Of a stretch of DNA of 44,859 nt, positions 32,912 to 41,395 are shown one piece after another. This stretch comes from JBLMYQ01 sp050258375 (GTDB lineage: Bacteria > Bacillota > Clostridia > Acetivibrionales > UBA4821), in NCBI GenBank assembly GCA_050258375.1, contig JBLMYQ010000064.1, positions 1-44,859 on the forward strand, in the 5' to 3' direction. The position numbers and the translations under genes were made by a program. Position 1 is the stretch's first letter. Every line of letters begins with the position of its first letter. The notes beneath the pieces are model-generated. The model had not been told where the DNA came from and made no database searches. It saw nothing but the letters and a program-made list of their open reading frames with translations.

Positions 32912-34708
32912 TTTAATAACTATCTTTCCATCTTCAGCATATGCAAATACATTTTCTTGAGTTTCAATGAATCTGTATGACAGCTTTCCTATCTTGATTA
33001 AGGTATCGCTAAATACTTTATCTGCTTTGATTGTTCCACCTTCTGGAACAGAGATTGTTGTAACTATACCGGTATTTGAACCAACCTGTGCAAGCTCAAC
33101 CGATGCTTCAGAATATATTTTTCCGCCTCTTACAATTCCTTTTATTTCTACCTTGCCTTTTGCATTGACTATACAGTTTATACAGCCCTTATTTCCGATA
33201 GTGACCTTCCCGTTGGAAAGGACTGTTGAGTTTACAGCATATTCAAGCTTTATTTCATTACAATCCTCATGCTTTTCTTCAATAATGTGCATTGGACCGG
33301 AAATAACGGCTCTTAGCTGATAAAGATGGTCGAGGCTTTCTATTTCTTCGCAGTTGTTCTGAAGAAACCTTAAGGCAGAAATTATTTTATCGGCTTTCTC
33401 GTTAAGAAATTCGTATTTTCTTGATTTAAGCATTGCTGTCAGATTTTTAATCTGGCGGTTCAGGCTTGGAAATTTGGAATAAACCAATGCTTTTACTTTT
33501 AATGCAACCTCGTGTACATACTCTTGTGTGGATGAATTATTCCTATATGAAGTTTCAATTACTGCTATTATATAATCAATAGCTCCAATCACCGGTTCAA
33601 AATATTTAAGAGGAGTTTTGTCTGGTTTGGAGAATGTGCCTGTTTCGATTTTACTGGAGATTACGTTGCCGGTTATAGCTATACTGCTGTTTGATTTAAT
33701 AACACCAAAGAGCGAATCCCCTTTAATATTTATATTGCCTTTTGCAGCTACTTCCATAGCTTCCTTTACGGTTGCGTTTATTTCAACATTTCCGCTGAAT
33801 TTTATGTTGCCAAGTCTGATATCAACATTTTTATCAATTTTAAGGTCTTCATCTATACTTATTGTTACAATGCTTCCATCTATACTTTTATGTGATTTGC
33901 CTGCCTTAATACAGCGGGCGATTCTGCCGTTGCCTTCGATAACAACTCCGTTTCCGGCTTTGAGAGTAATTTCTTTTGGTGTTCCCGAATCAATAATCTC
34001 TCCTGTTACTGAAAGCCCAGGCTTGCCAAATTGCATTGAATGCTTGACTGCTAAAATGTCTCCGATTTGTGAGCTTTTATAGTCAACAGCATTCCTGAAA
34101 TCTACCTTGCCACTCTTATTTTCATTGAGTTTTGTTTCATAATCGGTATCAGAGAAGAAAAATTCAATCCATGCATCTTGTGCTAATACTGCAGGAGTTC
34201 CTGATGCTGCAAGTATATGGGTTTCCCTATATGTTTTGCAAGCATTGGTAATAGCCTGGTTGATTATGCCGGTGTTTATATTGAGCTCACTAAGCTTATC
34301 ATAAACGCTTTTCTCAGGAATATATCTGCCATTTTGAAGAATTTCAAAGGCTTTTATTTTAAGGCTATTGGAAGGCTCTGAATCCAGGATTTCACAGCGG
34401 ATATCTTGTGCTGGAACTGTATGAAGCCAAGCCTCTGCAAGATTTTCAGATATTGAAATTTCGATTGATTCCTTTTTGGAAATAGTTTCTGTTCTTAATT
34501 CTATCTTATCAGCTTCAGAGATTGAAACCGGGGAATTATATTCTTTATTGTTTACTACAACCTTTATTCCTTCAATAGGACAAATTACAGGTTTGTTTCC
34601 AAGGCCCTTTTCATCCTTGACAAAGACCTTTTTATTTTTAATCCAAACCTTGCCGTCAATCTTCTCTTCTTTTTTCGGTTTTAAAAGTAATGCTGCATAG
34701 CTAAGCAT
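32909..34708 (-). CDS. FapA/DUF342 family polymer-forming-like protein
   Basis: The product is 599 residues. A variable N-terminal part (1-110) leads into the DUF342/FapA region: a segment with GDILAVKHSMQFGKPGLSVTGEII, then a right-handed β-helix-like run of short repeats (SIAITGN..., NIKFSGNVEINATV, AAKGNINIKG), a helical stretch (about 385-470) and more β repeats (NGKVTIGNKGCINCIVNAKGKVEIKG). Members occur widely in Firmicutes. A flagellar/chemotaxis or surface-organising role has been suggested for relatives, but none is shown here. ATG with GGAGGTTGATGAT. No flagellar genes are nearby. Confidence 0.85.
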   Translation of the reverse strand: MLSYAALLLKPKKEEKIDGKVWIKNKKVFVKDEKGLGNKPVICPIEGIKVVVNNKEYNSPVSISEADKIELRTETISKKESIEISISENLAEAWLHTVPAQDIRCEILDSEPSNSLKIKAFEILQNGRYIPEKSVYDKLSELNINTGIINQAITNACKTYRETHILAASGTPAVLAQDAWIEFFFSDTDYETKLNENKSGKVDFRNAVDYKSSQIGDILAVKHSMQFGKPGLSVTGEIIDSGTPKEITLKAGNGVVIEGNGRIARCIKAGKSHKSIDGSIVTISIDEDLKIDKNVDIRLGNIKFSGNVEINATVKEAMEVAAKGNINIKGDSLFGVIKSNSSIAITGNVISSKIETGTFSKPDKTPLKYFEPVIGAIDYIIAVIETSYRNNSSTQEYVHEVALKVKALVYSKFPSLNRQIKNLTAMLKSRKYEFLNEKADKIISALRFLQNNCEEIESLDHLYQLRAVISGPMHIIEEKHEDCNEIKLEYAVNSTVLSNGKVTIGNKGCINCIVNAKGKVEIKGIVRGGKIYSEASVELAQVGSNTGIVTTISVPEGGTIKADKVFSDTLIKIGKLSYRFIETQENVFAYAEDGKIVIK

Positions 34709-34964
34709 ATCATCAACCTCCTTGTTTTTTAGCTGTAGCTATTTTATCTTCATTATATATATCGGATGAATTTCATCAAAGATTAACATAATTTATCTGT
34801 ACAAAGTTTATGTCAATCGAAAATAAATGTTTTTTTAATATTTAATAACAAGTTAAATAAATTTATTATTGATGATTAATGAAGGAAAGATAAAACTTTT
34901 ATCGAATATATATAAGTTGTGTCAAAAAAATTCCCTATTGTTAATTTTACAAAGGAGTGATTCT

Positions 34965-36593
34965 ATGAATATCAGCTTCATGGGAGCTGCAAGGACTGTA
35001 ACTGGGTCATGCTTTCTTCTGGAAACATCAAAAAGAAAAGTATTAATTGATTGTGGGATGTATCAAGGACAGGCGAAAGAAACTGCCCTGAATAATGAAA
35101 GCTTTGCTTTTAATCCTGCACAGATAGATTGCGTTCTTTTATCACATGCGCATATTGACCACAGCGGTCGAATTCCCAAGCTGTACGTTGATGGGTTTAA
35201 AGGAGAGATTATTACTACTAAGGCTACGGCTGAGCTTTGTGGAATAATGCTTCCTGACAGCGGACATATTCAGGAAATGGAAATAGAATGGTTGAATAAA
35301 AAAAGGGCGAGGCAGGATAAACATCCTGTAAAGCCTCTTTATACAGTGCAGGATGCGCTGGATTGCTTAAAACTGTTTAAGAAGGTCAGATATGATGAGG
35401 AAGTGAAAATTGGGGATGATATCCGTGTTGTATTCAGAGATGCCGGACATATACTCGGTTCTGCTATATTAGAAGTTTGGGTAACCGAAGAGGGTAAGGA
35501 AACCAAGCTTGTATTCACCGGAGACTTAGGGAATCAACGTATTCCAATGCTAAGAGAGCCTACGATAATCCAGGATGCTGATTATGTTATCATGGAGTCA
35601 ACTTATGGGGATAGAAAACATTCAAATCACGGAGATAAAGCCGAAAAGTTCCTTGATATAATTACAGAAACAATTAATAATGGCGGAAATGTTGTTATTC
35701 CTTCTTTTGCAGTTGGAAGAACCCAGGAAATCTTATATAACCTCCATAAGGACCATGAAAAGTATAAGGAAAAGCTTAAGATTTTGAAGGAGATTCCTGT
35801 TTATGTGGATAGCCCTCTAGCTGTTTCAGCTACAGAAATATTCGAAAATAATACTGATTGTTTTGATGAGGAAGCAAGCACAATAATAGCAAGTGGAGAA
35901 AATCCGCTTGATTTTCCGGAATTGCATTTTACAAAAACGGTTGATGAATCAAAAGGATTAAATGATATTTCAGATAATATAATAATCATTTCTGCAAGTG
36001 GAATGTGTGAAGCCGGCAGAATCAAGCACCATTTAAAGCACAATCTTTGGAGGTCTGAAAGTACTATATTATTTGTAGGATATCAGGCACAAGGGACACT
36101 TGGCAGAAAAATTCTAGATGGGGCAAAAAAGGTTAAGATTTTTGGTGAAGAAATTTCAGTAAATGCCAGAATAGAATCAATAGATGGCTTCTCAGGCCAT
36201 GCTGATCAGGATGGCCTTTTAAGATGGCTTGGTTTGTTTTCTCAAAAGCCGACAAAAGTATTTCTGGTGCATGGAGAAGCCGAAGTGCAAAATACATTTG
36301 CAGAATTGATAAAGAACAGATACAATCTTGAATGTGTTATCCCTAACAGGGGCGAGGTTTACACGATTTCAAGAGATGAAGTAACAAAGACCGAAAATAC
36401 AATATGCGAAGTCAAACAGACATATGTCAGATTAGCTATACTTGAATATTTAGATACACTTAAAGAAGAGCTTGAAGAGCTTACGGAAATGCTTAAAATG
36501 GACTTAAAGGAAGAGAAAGACGACGAAGAAATTCTTGCGTTAAAATTTAAGCTTAAGAAGCTTGAAAATAATATGCTTGATGTGTTAAAGTAG
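34965..36593 (+). CDS. Metallo-β-lactamase/β-CASP RNA-processing protein
   Basis: The product is 542 residues from ATG 34965 (AAAGGAG upstream; the frame extends to 34869 without a site). It has the metal-binding SHAHIDHSGRIP motif near residue 60, then DAGHILGSA, TGDLGN, ESTYGDR, and the β-CASP motifs (SFAVGRTQEIL, ISASGMCEAGRIKHHL, IDGFSGHADQDGL, LVHGE). This is the CPSF73/YSH1-type ribonuclease superfamily. A highly charged helical C-terminal tail (about 480-542) is extra. RNA substrate is not predictable. Monocistronic or first gene of a group with the cyclophilin downstream (43-bp gap). Confidence 0.92.
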   Translation: MNISFMGAARTVTGSCFLLETSKRKVLIDCGMYQGQAKETALNNESFAFNPAQIDCVLLSHAHIDHSGRIPKLYVDGFKGEIITTKATAELCGIMLPDSGHIQEMEIEWLNKKRARQDKHPVKPLYTVQDALDCLKLFKKVRYDEEVKIGDDIRVVFRDAGHILGSAILEVWVTEEGKETKLVFTGDLGNQRIPMLREPTIIQDADYVIMESTYGDRKHSNHGDKAEKFLDIITETINNGGNVVIPSFAVGRTQEILYNLHKDHEKYKEKLKILKEIPVYVDSPLAVSATEIFENNTDCFDEEASTIIASGENPLDFPELHFTKTVDESKGLNDISDNIIIISASGMCEAGRIKHHLKHNLWRSESTILFVGYQAQGTLGRKILDGAKKVKIFGEEISVNARIESIDGFSGHADQDGLLRWLGLFSQKPTKVFLVHGEAEVQNTFAELIKNRYNLECVIPNRGEVYTISRDEVTKTENTICEVKQTYVRLAILEYLDTLKEELEELTEMLKMDLKEEKDDEEILALKFKLKKLENNMLDVLK

Positions 36594-36636
36594 TTTAAAA
36601 TCAAATGAATTAAACATGTTTATGGAGGTGCTTAGT

Positions 36637-37374
36637 TTGAAGAAACAAGAGCAAAATAAAAAACAAGAGTTAATCAAGAAACAAGGTAATAGCGGTGATT
36701 TTGAGAAAAAGGCAAACATAATTCTCATTGCTGTAACTGGCATAATTTTTTGTGCAATTGGGTTAGGGGTGTATTTATCATTACAAAAACCTGTTGAAAA
36801 AAGTGCAAATGATATATTGGACTCTGCTTTAGCGTCTAAGGGAAAAGAAGATAAAACCAAGGAAACGCCTAAAGCTGAACAGAAAGAACAAGCTTCAAAG
36901 GTTGAAGAGAAGCCAAATAAAGGTGTAGTTGACTTGGCAAAACAAAAAACCATAACAGTTGATATAAAAACTGCAAAGGGTGATATAAAGGTTGCATTAT
37001 ATCCGGATTTGATGCCTATAACGGTTGAAAATTTTATCCAGCTTGTTAAAAAGAATTTTTACAACAGTCTTTCATTTCATAGGGTTGAAGACTGGGTAAT
37101 CCAAGGAGGAGACCCAAAAGGAAATGGTACAGGCGGTTCTGATAAGACAATAAAGCTTGAGACCAATCCAAATTTAAAGAATGTTCGTGGAGCAATTGCA
37201 ATGGCGCGTTCGGATGCGCCTGATTCAGCAAGCTCCCAGTTCTATATTCTTAAAAAAGATGCTTCGTGGCTTGATAATGGTTATGCAGTATTCGGTAAGG
37301 TAATATCGGGCATGGAAATCGTTGATAAGATTGCAGCGGGTGACAAAATGACAGAAATAAAGGAAGTAAAGTGA
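36637..37374 (+). CDS. Membrane-anchored cyclophilin-type peptidyl-prolyl isomerase
   Basis: The product is 245 residues from TTG 36637, which has GGAGGTG 6 nt upstream; the earlier ATG at 36616 lacks a site. A Lys/Gln/Glu-rich cytoplasmic segment (1-24), one membrane helix (about 26-47) and a charged linker (to about 100) precede a cyclophilin domain with FHRVEDWVIQGGDPKGNGTGG, SSQFYIL and YAVFGKVISG. It catalyses cis-trans isomerisation of prolyl bonds, here on the outside of the membrane, and probably helps fold exported proteins. Confidence 0.93.
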   Translation: MKKQEQNKKQELIKKQGNSGDFEKKANIILIAVTGIIFCAIGLGVYLSLQKPVEKSANDILDSALASKGKEDKTKETPKAEQKEQASKVEEKPNKGVVDLAKQKTITVDIKTAKGDIKVALYPDLMPITVENFIQLVKKNFYNSLSFHRVEDWVIQGGDPKGNGTGGSDKTIKLETNPNLKNVRGAIAMARSDAPDSASSQFYILKKDASWLDNGYAVFGKVISGMEIVDKIAAGDKMTEIKEVK

Positions 37375-37448
37375 TTAGAATAATATCGTTTAAATATTAA
37401 TATATGTACGGTAAGAACTCTTGACTGCGGGCTGATGGAGGATTGGAA

Positions 37449-38747
37449 ATGATTTGGAACCAGGCATGCGAGTGCATGAACAGAGAAAAAATGCTTGAGC
37501 TTCAGACTGGAAGGCTGAAAGATACTGTAAGCAAAATATATCATAATGTGCCATACTACAGGGCAAAAATGCAGGCGGAAGGTATTGAACCCGGAGATAT
37601 AAACAGTATTGAAGATTTAGGTAAGCTCCCATTTACTTATAAGCAGGATTTGAGAGAAACCTATCCTTATGGTATGTTTGCGGTCCCAATGAGTGAAATT
37701 GTCAGGATACATGCTTCTTCGGGGACAACCGGAAAGCCTACTGTTGTGGGATATACAAGAAGGGATATAGATACCTGGTCTGAGGTTATGGCTAGAGTCC
37801 TAACTGCTGCAGGGACTACAAAGGAATCCTTTATTCAGGTCGCATATGGCTACGGTCTTTTCACAGGTGGATTAGGTGTTCATTATGGGGCGGAAAAGGT
37901 AGGAGCTTCTGTTATTCCAATTTCAGGAGGTAACACGAAGAGACAATTACAGCTGATGAAGGATTTTGGAACGACAATACTTGCATGCACACCTTCTTAT
38001 GCACTTGTTATTGCAGAAACGCTTGAAGAAATGGGAATTGCAAAAGAAGAACTCCGGCTTAAGGCGGGAGTTTTTGGTGCTGAACCATGGTCTGAAAGAA
38101 TGAGGAGGGAAATAGAAAGCAAATTGGGCATCCTTGCTATAGATATATACGGATTAAGCGAAATAATAGGACCCGGAGTAGCAAGTGAATGTGAATGCAA
38201 GGCGGGGATGCATATTAATGAAGATTGCTTTTTGCCGGAGATAATTAATCCTGACACCGGAGAGGTTTTGCCTTATGGTTCTGAAGGTGAGCTTGTATTT
38301 ACTACTATTAATAAAGAAGGGCTTCCGCTTATCAGATACAGAACCAGAGATATTTCAAGGCTTAATTATGAAAGCTGTGATTGCGGACGTACGCTTGTCA
38401 GAATGAAAAAGGTCAGTGACAGAAGCGATGATATGCTTATAATACGAGGAGTAAATGTATTCCCATCCCAGATTGAGACTATACTGCTTCAGATGAGCGG
38501 AACTGCACCTCATTATCAAATTATAGTTGATAGAGTGGATAATCTTGACGTGCTTGAGGTCAGGGTAGAAATTGCAGGCAACCTATTTTTTGATGAGGTA
38601 AGAAAATTGGAGCAGCTTGAGAAAAAAATCAGAGGGGAAATTGAGAGTGCTCTTGGTATATCGGCAAAGGTAAAGCTGGTTGAACCAAAGACTATAGAAC
38701 GCAGCGAAGGCAAGGCGAAGAGAGTAATAGACAGGAGGGAAATTTAG
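37449..38747 (+). CDS. Phenylacetate-CoA ligase family protein
   Basis: The product is 432 residues from ATG 37449 (GGAGG 8 nt upstream). It is an AMP-binding, adenylate-forming enzyme of the PaaK type: P-loop IHASSGTTGKPTVVGYT, YGLSEIIGPGVASEC, and YRTRDISRLN. Members ligate CoA to phenylacetate or related aryl acids. The next gene encodes a double-ACT protein, a pairing common in Clostridia. In such hosts the ligase is often linked with ferredoxin-dependent keto-acid oxidation of aromatic amino acids, but no indolepyruvate oxidoreductase gene is in the window. Substrate is therefore inferred, not shown. Confidence 0.93.
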   Translation: MIWNQACECMNREKMLELQTGRLKDTVSKIYHNVPYYRAKMQAEGIEPGDINSIEDLGKLPFTYKQDLRETYPYGMFAVPMSEIVRIHASSGTTGKPTVVGYTRRDIDTWSEVMARVLTAAGTTKESFIQVAYGYGLFTGGLGVHYGAEKVGASVIPISGGNTKRQLQLMKDFGTTILACTPSYALVIAETLEEMGIAKEELRLKAGVFGAEPWSERMRREIESKLGILAIDIYGLSEIIGPGVASECECKAGMHINEDCFLPEIINPDTGEVLPYGSEGELVFTTINKEGLPLIRYRTRDISRLNYESCDCGRTLVRMKKVSDRSDDMLIIRGVNVFPSQIETILLQMSGTAPHYQIIVDRVDNLDVLEVRVEIAGNLFFDEVRKLEQLEKKIRGEIESALGISAKVKLVEPKTIERSEGKAKRVIDRREI

Positions 38748-38803
38748 ATTACATTTTACACTAACCATAAGGAATACCAAGTAATAAGAAAGGAGCTGTT
38801 GGT

Positions 38804-39235
38804 GTGGCTATAAAGCAAATTTCTGTTTTCCTTGAAAACAAGGCCGGAAGACTTGCGGAGGTAACAAAAATCCTTGGAGAGAATAACATCAATATCAATG
38901 CATTATCGATTGCAGATACTGCGGAATTTGGGATATTAAGGCTTATTGTAAGTGATTCGGAAAAGGTGTATAAGGTATTAAGTGAAGCGGGATTCTCGGT
39001 AAGTAGTACAGATGTTATTGCAATAGCTGTTGATGATGAACCCGGAGGACTTGGTATTGCACTCAAATACCTTGAAGAAGCAAAGGTTGATATCGAATAT
39101 ATTTATGCGTTTGTGGGCAAGACTTCAGGAAAGGCGCTGGTAATACTAAGGGTTGAGGATTGGAAGAAATCAACTGAGATACTTGAAGATAAGGGAATAA
39201 AAGTATTGTCTGAAAAAGAAGCACATGAACTTTAG
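38804..39235 (+). CDS. Double-ACT domain regulatory protein
   Basis: The product is 143 residues from GTG 38804 (AAGGAG 6 nt upstream). Two consecutive ACT domains (about 4-66 and 71-137), the first starting KQISVFLENKAGRLAEVTKIL. ACT domains bind amino acids. It is 56 bp downstream of the phenylacetate-CoA ligase gene and is probably co-transcribed, which suggests it senses an aromatic or branched-chain amino acid related to the ligase substrate. No catalytic domain is present. The 3' end repeats a ~20-bp sequence in tandem (39225-39266). Confidence 0.88.
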   Translation: MAIKQISVFLENKAGRLAEVTKILGENNININALSIADTAEFGILRLIVSDSEKVYKVLSEAGFSVSSTDVIAIAVDDEPGGLGIALKYLEEAKVDIEYIYAFVGKTSGKALVILRVEDWKKSTEILEDKGIKVLSEKEAHEL

Positions 39236-39269
39236 GGAAAATGTACGTGAACTTTAGAGAAAATGGCTG

Positions 39270-39298
39270 TTGACTTTTGTTTAAGTATGGCTTAAAAT
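39270..39298 (+). promoter_or_regulatory. Promoter of the tRNA-His/tRNA-Gln unit
   Basis: TTGACT (39270-39275), 17-bp spacer, TAAAAT (39293-39298), 60 bp before tRNA-His. Confidence 0.65.
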
Positions 39299-39357
39299 AA
39301 TACTTGCGCTTTTGGGCGCATACTCCGATGTTTACCGCCGACTAATACTTTTTAAAT

Positions 39358-39435
39358 GGTGGATATAGCTCAGTCGGTTAGAGCGCCAGGTTGTGGCCCT
39401 GGAGGCCAAGGGTTCGATTCCCTTTATTCACCCCA
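39358..39435 (+). tRNA. tRNA-His(GTG)
   Basis: A full cloverleaf: acceptor GTGGATA/TATTCAC with the extra G at -1 opposite C73, typical for tRNA-His; D arm GCTCAGTCGGTTAGAGC; anticodon stem CCAGG/CCTGG with GTG at 39393-39395; T arm AAGGG TTCGATT CCCTT; encoded CCA. Confidence 0.97.
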
Positions 39436-39444
39436 TATTATTAC

Positions 39445-39520
39445 AGTGTAAAATTTAAAATTTAAAGTGTAAAGTTGAAACAAGAAGAAACTTTACCTTT
39501 TACACTCTACACTTTACACT
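39445..39520. repeat. Long AT-rich inverted repeat between tRNA-His and tRNA-Gln
   Basis: The left arm AGTGTAAAATTTAAAATTT... (39445-39476) pairs with the right arm ...CTCTACACTTTACACT (39488-39520), imperfectly, around an 11-nt loop. It shares the TGTAAA/TTTACA motif with the dapA-dapB repeat at 25652. Confidence 0.75.
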
Positions 39521-39528
39521 AGATACAT

Positions 39529-39604
39529 TGGGATGTAGCCAAGTGGTAAGGCACCAGACTTTGACTCTGGCATTTCGTTGGTTCGAATCCAGCCATCCCA
39601 GCCA
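39529..39604 (+). tRNA. tRNA-Gln(TTG)
   Basis: Acceptor TGGGATG/CATCCCA with G73 and encoded CCA (39602-39604); D arm GCCAAGTGGTAAGGC; anticodon stem CCAGA/TCTGG with TTG at 39561-39563; T arm GTTGG TTCGAAT CCAGC. Its 3' half (39559-39600) recurs at 43352-43393, marking a likely integration site. Confidence 0.97.
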
Positions 39605-39619
39605 TTACAGACTTCGATG

Positions 39620-39657
39620 TTGCCAATTTGTTTCTGAGGGAAAAATTGGCAATCGTT
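39620..39657 (+). terminator. Terminator hairpin after tRNA-Gln
   Basis: TTGCCAATTT (39620-39629) pairs exactly with AAATTGGCAA (39643-39652), 13-nt loop, then TCGTTTTAA. Confidence 0.7.
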
Positions 39658-39666
39658 TTAACCCAG

Positions 39667-39697
39667 AAATGTCGCCGAGTTGGTGACATTTTTTTGT
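39667..39697 (+). terminator. Second hairpin with long T-run
   Basis: AAATGTC (39667-39673) and GACATTT (39685-39691) plus inner CC/GG pairs form a stem over a GAGTT loop, followed by six or seven T. Stronger terminator than the first. A shared 12-mer GTCGCCGAGTTG recurs at 43225-43236. Confidence 0.75.
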
Positions 39698-39783
39698 CTC
39701 CATTTGCATACGCTTTTTCATAGGAAAATTTACTGCAGAACAAATATTAAGAGAACATCAACACCAAGTCAATACGGGAATCT

Positions 39784-40077
39784 TTGTACACCCGGATGAT
39801 ATGTTATTCTCAGAAGTATATAATACGCTATCTAGGAAATATCCAATTGCAAAAACTAGTTCCTATCCACATTCAAAGCTATTATAAACGCTATATGGAT
39901 GAGAGAAAGCGGTCTCCCAATACTGTATACCGGCATCATGCGAATATTCGAAAATCATTGGATTACGCACTGAAAAAACAGAATGAAGGAATTCTTGGAG
40001 GAATAGAATACATCCCTATTGAAAAATCATCTAATAAGGATTATCTAATTGCAAAGAAAACGGAAAAGGTTTTTTGA
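39784..40077 (+). pseudogene. Tyrosine integrase remnant, core-binding domain only
   Basis: About 97 codons with the SAM-like core-binding domain of Tn916-type integrases (LGNIQLQKLVPIHIQSYYK, then RSPNTVYRHHANIRKSLDYALKK). The catalytic domain with R-H-R-Y is absent: the frame stops at 40077 and the next 160 bp to the rubrerythrin remnant show no continuation. No usable ribosome site. It supports past integration at tRNA-Gln, immediately upstream. The 40078-40238 stretch contains only AT-rich sequence with a possible ribosome site (AGGAGGG) belonging to the next remnant. Confidence 0.8.
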
Positions 40078-40238
40078 CTGATTGTGAGTTGAGTTATGAG
40101 CATTCCTTAATGGTAAGAGAATAAATTAAGGAAAGAAAAATTGCTCTTGATTTTCTAAGATTAGTGATGTAAATTTATTACATAAAATGGTGTGCTGTTT
40201 AGATGGCAGAAGGCAAGAGAATTAGGAGGGAGCATAAT

Positions 40239-40667
40239 CATTAAGGGTTAAGAGGCACCAAAACTGAAAAAAATATTCTTACTGCTTTTGCGGGAGAATC
40301 ACAAGCCAAAAACCATTATGCATACTTTGCATCAACAGCAAAAAAAGAAGGTTATGAGCAGATTTCGGCAAATTGAGAAAATTATGAACATACCAAGATG
40401 TACCCTGAATTTTCACGTATTGCAAGGGAAGAAGGATTTCCTGAAATCGCAGATACTTCCTCAAAAATTGCAGTTGCCGAGAAGCAGCATGAAAAACGTT
40501 ACAGAAAACTATATGACAATATGGAACAAAATATAGTTTTCAAAAAGAATCAACATATAGCATAGAAATGTCGTAACTGTGGTTATATCCATGAGGGGGC
40601 GGAAGCACCTGACAAGTGCCATGTGTGCTCTCATACCCAGACATACTTTGAGGTATTGGTTAAATGA
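40239..40667 (+). pseudogene. Rubrerythrin pseudogene
   Basis: One reading frame, read through stops, gives GTKTEKNILTAFAGESQAK, YFASTAKKEGYEQISAN, then MYPEFSRIAREEGFPEIAD, VAEKQHEKRYRKLYDN and the C-terminal rubredoxin-like domain KCRNCGYIHEGAEAPDKC...YFEV. This is a rubrerythrin with an internal deletion of roughly 50 residues (between EQISA and ENYEHTK) that removes part of the diiron helical bundle. In-frame stops are at 40242, 40374 and 40563. Rubrerythrins reduce hydrogen peroxide using a diiron site. An AGGAGGG site remains at 40224-40230. It precedes hrb-fprA-dfx, so the group once held four oxidative stress genes. Confidence 0.9.
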
Positions 40668-40704
40668 TATTAGCACATAAAAATTATCTTTTTGCAAGGT
40701 AGAT

Positions 40705-41394
40705 ATGGATAAAAAAACCCTTTATAAAATAAGCTATGGTTTATACATAATAAGCTCAAGGGATAACGAACATATTAACGGAATGATTGCTAATACGGTG
40801 TTTCAGATAACGTCCGATCCTGTTACAATTGCAGTCAGTATAAACAAACAAAATCTTACTCATCGGTTTATCCAAAACTCAGGAGTTTTTGTTGTGTCCA
40901 TATTAACCGAGGCAGTGCCCATGAACTTCATAGGGAATTTCGGATTTAAATCAGGCAGAGATATAAATAAATTTGAAAATGTAAAATACAAGCCAAGCTT
41001 AAATGGAGTCCCTGTAGTTTTGGACAATACGGCAGGTTGTGTTGAGGCTGAAGTCATAAGCAGTATTGATGTAGGGACACATACTATATTCATAGGAAAA
41101 GTCGTCAATATGGAAAGCTTTAATGACAATAAACCTATGACTTATGCATATTATCATGAGATAAAGGGAGGCAAATCTCCCAAATTGGCACCAACATATA
41201 TGAATGAAGAAAAATCGGAGGAGGCAAAGAACATGGAAAAATATGTTTGTACTATATGTGGATATGTATATGACCCTCAAAAGGGTGACCCCGATTCTGG
41301 AATAGCTCCAGGAACGGCTTTTGAAGATATTCCTGATGATTGGGTTTGCCCAATATGCGGAGCTAAAAAGGATTCTTTTGAGAAGGAGACATGA
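40705..41394 (+). CDS. hrb: High-molecular-weight rubredoxin (flavin reductase-rubredoxin fusion)
   Basis: The product is 229 residues. N-terminal FMN-binding flavin reductase domain (about 1-165; NTVFQITSDPVTIAVSINKQNLTH) and C-terminal rubredoxin domain (about 176-229) with CTICGYVYDPQKGDP and VCPICGA, giving the four iron-binding cysteines. This Hrb type is known from Moorella, where it passes electrons from NADH to FprA for NO and O2 reduction. ATG with AAGGTAG. It is 1 bp before the fprA start, so the two are translationally coupled. Confidence 0.93.
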   Translation: MDKKTLYKISYGLYIISSRDNEHINGMIANTVFQITSDPVTIAVSINKQNLTHRFIQNSGVFVVSILTEAVPMNFIGNFGFKSGRDINKFENVKYKPSLNGVPVVLDNTAGCVEAEVISSIDVGTHTIFIGKVVNMESFNDNKPMTYAYYHEIKGGKSPKLAPTYMNEEKSEEAKNMEKYVCTICGYVYDPQKGDPDSGIAPGTAFEDIPDDWVCPICGAKKDSFEKET

Positions 41395-41395
41395 T

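Noticed and set aside
39714..39729. 16-bp match (TTTTTCATAGGAAAAT) to the inside of MITE copy 1
   Set aside because: Only this AT-rich core matches; there are no terminal repeats or other MITE sequence around it, so it could be chance or a minute relic.
39519..39743. Minus-strand 74-codon frame over tRNA-Gln
   Set aside because: It is the complement of tRNA-Gln and its terminators; such translations are a well-known annotation artefact.
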